Shown: positions 5,619 to 9,501 of the stretch, piece by piece | Position numbering within the stretch: position 1 is the first letter of the stretch | Layout of the letters: each line of letters opens with the position of its first letter | Assembly (NCBI GenBank): GCA_900754795.1 | Contig: CAAEEA010000043.1 | Location: 1 to 9,501 of the forward strand | Origin: Clostridia bacterium | GTDB taxonomy: Bacteria; Bacillota; Clostridia; Peptostreptococcales; Anaerovoracaceae | Direction: 5' to 3' | DNA length: 9,501 nucleotides | Program-made: the position numbers and the translations under genes | The notes under the pieces: generated by a model | The model's input: only the letters and a program-made list of their open reading frames with translations | Databases searched by the model: none | Told to the model about the DNA's origin: nothing

Positions 5619-5643
5619 ATTGCCGTCCGTAACGGGCGGCAAT
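5619..5643 (+). promoter_or_regulatory. Strong intercistronic stem-loop between scfA and scfB
   Basis: ATTGCCGTCCGT (5619-5630) pairs with ACGGGCGGCAAT (5632-5643) with one G:U pair, closing on a very small loop. It is followed by a weak, broken T-rich stretch. It could stabilise the short scfA message or partly terminate transcription, so that peptide is made in excess over the enzyme (inference). Confidence 0.6.
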
Positions 5644-5652
5644 ATTTGTGTG

Positions 5653-5673
5653 GCCCGGCGCGCAAGGCCGGGT
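5653..5673 (+). promoter_or_regulatory. Second intercistronic stem-loop before scfB
   Basis: CCCGGC (5654-5659) and GCCGGG (5667-5672) pair around a 7-nt loop, with an outer G:U pair. It ends about 17 nt before the GGAGG of scfB. It lacks a T-tract, so it is more likely an RNA-stability or translation-tuning element than a terminator. Confidence 0.45.
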
Positions 5674-5699
5674 CGCGGATCATATTATCGGAGGAAAAC

Positions 5700-7106
5700 A
5701 TGGTACACCAGTATCAGCTCAACAATTACAATATAGTTCTGGACACATGTTCAGGCGCGATCCACTCGGTAGATGACGTCGCCTACGACATCATATCAAT
5801 GTACGGACAGGCGGGCGGCAGGCAGAAGATGCCGCTTTCGGGGGAAGACCGCCGGAGCATTGCCGGCCGTATACTTGAAAAATACGGACACAGACCTGAT
5901 GTCACCGAAAGAGATATAAATAAATGCATAGATGATATTGAGGCGCTGATCGAAAGCGGACAGCTTTTTTCACCTGATACCTTTGCAGGGATCGCAGGCG
6001 ATTTTAAGGAAAGGAGCGGCGATGTGGTCAAGGCTCTGTGCCTTCATGTGGCTCACACATGTAACCTCAACTGTTCCTATTGCTTTGCCAGCCAGGGTAA
6101 ATACCACGGTGAGCGGGCGCTTATGAGCTTTGAAACAGGCAAAAGAGCTCTGGATTTTCTCATGGAAAACTCAGGCGGCCGCACCAACCTCGAAGTGGAC
6201 TTTTTCGGCGGCGAACCGCTGATGAACTGGCAGGTCGTCAAAGATCTCGTCGCGTATGCGCGGTCTGTAGAAAAAGAACGGGGTAAAAATTTCCGCTTTA
6301 CCCTGACCACTAACGGAATTCTGATAGACGATGATGTGATAGATTTTGCCAACCGTGAAATGAGCAACGTTGTGCTGAGCCTTGACGGACGCAAAGAGAT
6401 CCATGACCGTCTTCGCGTCGACTACGCCGGTCACGGCAGCTATGACCGCATCGTGCCTGAATTCCAGAAGCTCGTTAAAGCCCGCGGCGGAAAAAATTAT
6501 TATATGCGCGGCACTTTTACCCACGCGAATCCGGATTTTACAAAAGACGTTTTTCATATGGCCGATCTGGGATTTACGGAGCTCAGCATGGAACCGGTGG
6601 TAGCCGCCCCCGGAGACCCGGCCGCCCTGACCGAAGAGGACATTGAGATCGTAAAAGAGCAGTACGAGATCCTTGCCCGGGAAATGCTGCGCCGCCAAAG
6701 AGAAGGCCATCCGATCACATTTTATCACTACATGCTCGATCTGACCGGCGGCCCATGTATTTATAAGAGAATTTCCGGCTGCGGCTCAGGCACTGAGTAC
6801 ATGGCCGTGACTCCGTGGGGAGATCTGTATCCGTGTCACCAGTTTGTCGGCGACGAAGGCTACAGGCTTGGCAATGTGTGGGACGGAGTCACCAATACAG
6901 CCCTGCGCGAAGAGTTCCGTTCCTGTAACGCATACGCCCGCAGCGAGTGTAAAGACTGCTGGGCAAAGTTTTACTGCTCCGGCGGCTGCGCCGCCAACGC
7001 CTACCACTCCGCGGGGTCAATCAGAGGAGTGTACGAAGCGGGCTGCGAACTTTTCAAAAAACGTATCGAGTGCGCCATAATGATTAAAGTGGCCGAGGAA
7101 GAATAG
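5700..7106 (+). CDS. scfB: SCIFF peptide maturase, radical SAM/SPASM thioether-forming enzyme
   Basis: A 468-residue cytosolic enzyme that uses S-adenosylmethionine and iron-sulfur clusters to join a Cys sulfur to a carbon of another residue in the ScfA peptide. The N-terminus (MVHQYQLNNYNIVLDTCSGA) and residues to about 95 form the peptide-recognition region typical of these maturases. The radical SAM cluster motif is CNLNC-SYC (C121, C125, C128), with GGEP at 170-173. The C-terminal SPASM region holds the auxiliary-cluster cysteines: C361 and C379 (spaced with a Gly), then C417, C420, C426, C430 and C449, plus C353 and C409 nearby. All expected cysteines appear present, so the enzyme should be functional. 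I chose the ATG at 5700, with GGAGG about 6 nt upstream; the same frame stays open upstream into scfA but is non-coding there. Related to CteB. Confidence 0.95.
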   Translation: MVHQYQLNNYNIVLDTCSGAIHSVDDVAYDIISMYGQAGGRQKMPLSGEDRRSIAGRILEKYGHRPDVTERDINKCIDDIEALIESGQLFSPDTFAGIAGDFKERSGDVVKALCLHVAHTCNLNCSYCFASQGKYHGERALMSFETGKRALDFLMENSGGRTNLEVDFFGGEPLMNWQVVKDLVAYARSVEKERGKNFRFTLTTNGILIDDDVIDFANREMSNVVLSLDGRKEIHDRLRVDYAGHGSYDRIVPEFQKLVKARGGKNYYMRGTFTHANPDFTKDVFHMADLGFTELSMEPVVAAPGDPAALTEEDIEIVKEQYEILAREMLRRQREGHPITFYHYMLDLTGGPCIYKRISGCGSGTEYMAVTPWGDLYPCHQFVGDEGYRLGNVWDGVTNTALREEFRSCNAYARSECKDCWAKFYCSGGCAANAYHSAGSIRGVYEAGCELFKKRIECAIMIKVAEEE

Positions 7107-7120
7107 GCGAAGAAAAAAAT

Positions 7121-7150
7121 CGGAAAGCAGATCACTGCTTTCCGGTTTTT
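7121..7150. terminator. Bidirectional intrinsic terminator between converging operons
   Basis: CGGAAAGCAG (7121-7130), loop ATCA, CTGCTTTCCG (7135-7144): a perfect 10-bp stem. On the plus strand GTTTTT follows, ending scfAB. On the minus strand ATTTTTTT follows, ending the leftward operon. The TGA stop of the minus-strand gene (7134-7132) lies in the loop. Confidence 0.92.
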
Positions 7151-7986
7151 ACTTTTTCAGCGCTCCTTATCAGGCCGTTAAAGGCGTAGAAGAAATATCC
7201 GCGCCACCTGACCATGTCATATTCGCCGGCGGCTATTTCCGCGGCAAGCTCTTTGAACTTGTCCGGCGGACACATGTTTACATTTACGGGATTCTTTTCG
7301 TACACCGCGTCCGCCATATCGTCATAGTATATCGAGCCGAGGCCGGCTATGGCCTGGACTAGATGAGGATCTATATAGACTCCGTCATATATGCTCTCGA
7401 CGCCTTTTTTTGTGCTTTTGCCCTGCATGAAACCGATCAGGGCGTCATAGTATTCAAGCCCGTTCACCTGAAAGTACAGGGCGATCAGGTAATGATAGAG
7501 AGCCTGGGCGTCGTAGGACGCTTCACGGTAAAGGCGGCCGATCTCAAAGTGCAGGTTGCCGACCGTCTCATAATCGTCTTTTTTCTCGTACTCGCTGACT
7601 TTTTCAAGGAGCAGGGTGATCATGACTTCTTCAAAAGAGGTTTTTTCGCCCTTTTTCTTATCTTTTTGCTCCAGATAATCCGCGGCTGTCACATAGGGAA
7701 TGGCCAGATTGAAAAATCTGATATAATCCTGATGCTTTTCCAGAAGGTTAAGGCCCTTTTCCGTCAGCCGGACGGTTTTTCCCGCTTCCCGTCTGAGATA
7801 GCCCTCTTTTTCCAGCTTTTTCTCAAAAGCGCCCGGAGCCTCTATGCCAAGCTCCTCTTTGAAATAGTTGGGCTGGGCAAAGGCCTTTTCCTCCCCGGCA
7901 TATTGCGCCACATAGTCGAGAAAAACCGTTTTTGTCAGCATATCTTCGGCTTCTTTGTATTTTTTCTGTTTCTTTTCAGGATCCAT
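7132..7986 (-). CDS. Hypothetical protein with winged-helix-like N-terminal region
   Basis: I do not recognise this 284-residue protein. It is highly charged (Lys/Glu-rich), with no signal peptide or membrane segment, so it should be cytosolic. Residues about 40-86 look like a small winged-helix fold (YFKEELGI, FEKKLEKEGYLRR, then VRLTEKGLNLLEKH). The region 141-175 (VGNLHFEIGRLYREASYDAQ) resembles a TPR-like helical pair. The rest is mostly helical, with an aromatic-rich end (RWRGYFFYAFNGL). The start is ATG at 7986, with GGGGAG about 9 nt upstream. It lies 20 bp after the stop of the stalked surface-protein gene and is the last gene of that operon. The stop codon falls inside the terminator loop. 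A DNA-binding or scaffold role is only a guess. The antisense open frame 7363-8070 is a shadow. Confidence 0.8.
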   Translation of the reverse strand: MDPEKKQKKYKEAEDMLTKTVFLDYVAQYAGEEKAFAQPNYFKEELGIEAPGAFEKKLEKEGYLRREAGKTVRLTEKGLNLLEKHQDYIRFFNLAIPYVTAADYLEQKDKKKGEKTSFEEVMITLLLEKVSEYEKKDDYETVGNLHFEIGRLYREASYDAQALYHYLIALYFQVNGLEYYDALIGFMQGKSTKKGVESIYDGVYIDPHLVQAIAGLGSIYYDDMADAVYEKNPVNVNMCPPDKFKELAAEIAAGEYDMVRWRGYFFYAFNGLIRSAEKVKTGKQ

Positions 7987-8006
7987 ATCTCGAATCTCCC
8001 CGCGGT

Positions 8007-9410
8007 TTATTTTTTATCCGTCTTCGTCTTATCTTCTTTAGCCATGTATTCTTCATCCGGCGTCAGATAAGGACGGAAATATTTCTTTTCTGAATCGCCT
8101 GTCTTTTTGCCGGCGATCTTGTATTTCCTGTACACAACACAGGAGAACGCGCCGCAGAGTAAAACGATCACCGCAGCGGCAGCGATAATAACGATATTTA
8201 CCGGGCTGTTCTTAGATTTTTCCTGTTCCCCGGCTCCGCTGAGGGAAAATACGATCTCTCCCGTCTCGGGATCTATGAGAAAATACCCCGTCTGCTCGCC
8301 GTCATTGCCGTAAACCAGCTCATTTCCGGCAGAAACGACTATGTAACGCTGCCCGTCGATTTCCGTGATCTCGGCCGGATAGACATTATCTGTCTTTTCG
8401 TCGAGCATATACCAGCGGATATCTTCTTCGTCCTCAGCGTTTGCATAACATACGAGGCAGAAATTACCGTCTTTGCTTCTGGCGGCTCTGACTGTCTCAT
8501 CTCCGATTTCCGCTTCACCTTCGCTGAAATCTCCCGGCAGGCTGTCTATATCGACAGGGTCGGTAATCACATACAGGTCGCTGTCTATAAGCAGCTCATT
8601 GTCTTTTATCACATGAATATTGATAACATACTCGCTGTAACTTCCGTCTGCCGCCTCTGCTGTAACGATCTTCTGGGCGTCTTCTTTTGAAGTGATCTCA
8701 GAAGGTCCTTCGGCACTCAGTGTAACAGAAGGATCCGCGGCTGTGGCCGTCGTGCCGCAGTCCACAGGTTCGCCGTCGTATTCAACATATACGGTGTATT
8801 CGTACTGATCGGAAGAAAACTCCGGTATGAGGCTTCCGCAGTTGATCTCAAGCCCGGTAAGCCTGGTGTCCGCACTTGACGGGGACGCGGCGTGAGTGCC
8901 GCCGCTATTTGCGGAAACAGCAAAATTTCCGGAAGACGCCGTCGCGCCTCCGGATGGTCTGCTCGCTGTAGTATTGCCGGAACTTCCGGAGCCTGATGAG
9001 CTCCCTGAACCTGAGCTTCCTGAACCCGAAGAGGAGCTGCTTCCGGAAGATGAACTTTCTCCGGAGGAGCCGCCTCCTGATCCCTCATGGGACGGCGAGT
9101 CCTGAGATCCGCCGGAACCCTGCCCGCTGTCTGAGCCGGTTTCACCGGACGGAGGGTTTTCAGGTTCGGACGGTTCCGGGTCTGCCGGTTCAGAAGGCTG
9201 AGTCTCTCCGCCGCTTCCGCCCGGTTCATCAGATGCCGGAGGCTGTGTTTCTCCCGGATCTGCCGGCGCGGAAAGAACCGCCGATCCTTCAGTGTTCGGC
9301 GCGTCTGCCGCAGCATACGCCGTTCCGGCGCAGAAAAGGCTTGTCCCGGCATAAAAAGCCACGACCGCAATCACAAGTAATAAAGTTGTAAGGTGGTGTA
9401 GGTGTTTCAT
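8007..9410 (-). CDS. Secreted, membrane-anchored protein with low-complexity stalk and cadherin-like domain
   Basis: A 467-residue surface protein. An N-terminal signal sequence (hydrophobic about 7-33, likely cut near AYA-A) is followed by a disordered stalk at about 37-180. The stalk is first Pro/Glu-rich (SEPADPEPSEPENPP) and then almost pure Ser/Gly (about 111-146). Residues about 183-268 (TRLTGLEINCGSLIPEFSS to YVINIHVI) match a cadherin-like beta-sandwich domain. A second folded region (about 270-390) ends in YFLIDPETGEIVFSL. One transmembrane helix (405-427) and a basic cytoplasmic tail (428-467) follow. No sortase motif is seen, so anchoring is by the helix. The ATG at 9410 comes 2 bp after the upstream gene's stop, and its ribosome binding site is poor, suggesting translational coupling. 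Its binding partner is unknown; a surface adhesin or sensor role is inference. Confidence 0.88.
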   Translation of the reverse strand: MKHLHHLTTLLLVIAVVAFYAGTSLFCAGTAYAAADAPNTEGSAVLSAPADPGETQPPASDEPGGSGGETQPSEPADPEPSEPENPPSGETGSDSGQGSGGSQDSPSHEGSGGGSSGESSSSGSSSSSGSGSSGSGSSSGSGSSGNTTASRPSGGATASSGNFAVSANSGGTHAASPSSADTRLTGLEINCGSLIPEFSSDQYEYTVYVEYDGEPVDCGTTATAADPSVTLSAEGPSEITSKEDAQKIVTAEAADGSYSEYVINIHVIKDNELLIDSDLYVITDPVDIDSLPGDFSEGEAEIGDETVRAARSKDGNFCLVCYANAEDEEDIRWYMLDEKTDNVYPAEITEIDGQRYIVVSAGNELVYGNDGEQTGYFLIDPETGEIVFSLSGAGEQEKSKNSPVNIVIIAAAAVIVLLCGAFSCVVYRKYKIAGKKTGDSEKKYFRPYLTPDEEYMAKEDKTKTDKK

Positions 9411-9412
9411 TT

Positions 9413-9501
9413 TTAATCTATTTTGTATTCCCTGTAATAATTTTCTGAACGCGCGACCGTATTGCGCGGTGCCGGATCGAGTTTCTCGTTTTCGATGTTC
9501 A
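9413..9501 (-). CDS. C-terminal end of an unidentified protein (partial)
   Basis: The last 28 codons of a minus-strand gene that enters from beyond the window, ending with RSENYYREYKID and TAA at 9415-9413. The frame is open to the window edge, and its stop lies 2 bp before the ATG of the surface-protein gene, as expected for an operon. The fragment is too short to identify. Another frame, continuous with the downstream gene, is also open here but reads as an unlikely Arg/Gln-rich extension. Confidence 0.6.
   Translation of the reverse strand, partial: NIENEKLDPAPRNTVARSENYYREYKID

Noticed and set aside
5481..5699. N-terminal extension of the SCIFF maturase by 73 codons
   Set aside because: The extra part lies in another frame of scfA and in the intercistronic hairpins. 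The conserved maturase N-terminus begins at the ATG at 5700 with GGAGG upstream.
7363..8070. 235-codon plus-strand open frame rich in Phe, Leu and Val
   Set aside because: It is antisense to a Lys/Glu-rich gene, which produces Phe/Leu-rich complements. It starts without a good ribosome binding site and crosses two genes.
8970..9075. Ser/Gly coding repeat as a mobile or regulatory repeat
   Set aside because: The repetition encodes the Ser/Gly stalk of the surface protein with mixed codons and needs no other explanation.

Overview
The window looks like chromosome from an anaerobic member of the Clostridia (Bacillota). The strongest pointer is a SCIFF ranthipeptide precursor directly upstream of its radical SAM/SPASM maturase, a pair that is close to a hallmark of that class. 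A YtrA-type GntR/ABC operon, strong GGAGG ribosome binding sites, GTG and TTG starts and roughly 50% GC in coding DNA all fit. I cannot name the genus.

Layout. (1) From about 3750 leftward to position 1 runs one tightly overlapping minus-strand operon: a GntR/YtrA-type repressor, an ABC ATPase, a polytopic ABC permease with a large soluble C-terminal domain, and the first 243 codons of an HI0933/BaiN-type flavoprotein that continues past the window edge. Its promoter carries a perfect AGTGTA-N13-TACACT dyad, the operator form I recall for Bacillus subtilis YtrA. This suggests an autoregulated, envelope-stress-type transporter operon. (2) Divergently, from its own extended -10 promoter, runs sppA (signal peptide peptidase, TTG start). 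(3) A gene-free stretch (4940-5443) is the most unusual part. It has two GC-rich, G-run-containing tandem repeat blocks flanking an AT-rich array of five 36-bp hairpin units. The units are phased at exactly 41 bp, except for one interruption that holds a TATAAT box and a perfect 24-bp palindrome. (4) A promoter at 5386-5414 then drives scfA (SCIFF peptide) and scfB (maturase), with two hairpins between them, ending at a bidirectional terminator at 7121-7150. (5) Converging from the right on the minus strand is a second operon. It contains the tail of an unidentified gene, a secreted and membrane-anchored protein with a Ser/Gly/Pro/Glu-rich stalk and a cadherin-like beta-sandwich domain, and an unrecognised 284-residue protein with a winged-helix-like N-terminal region.

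How the genes work together. The GntR protein probably represses its own ABC operon. The SCIFF peptide and maturase form a classic precursor/enzyme pair, although the usual thioether-acceptor Thr next to the Lys-Thr-Ser-Cys motif is Gly here. SppA, the ABC permease and the stalked surface protein are all envelope components but belong to separate transcription units. The best candidate for something undescribed is the phased hairpin array between sppA and scfA.
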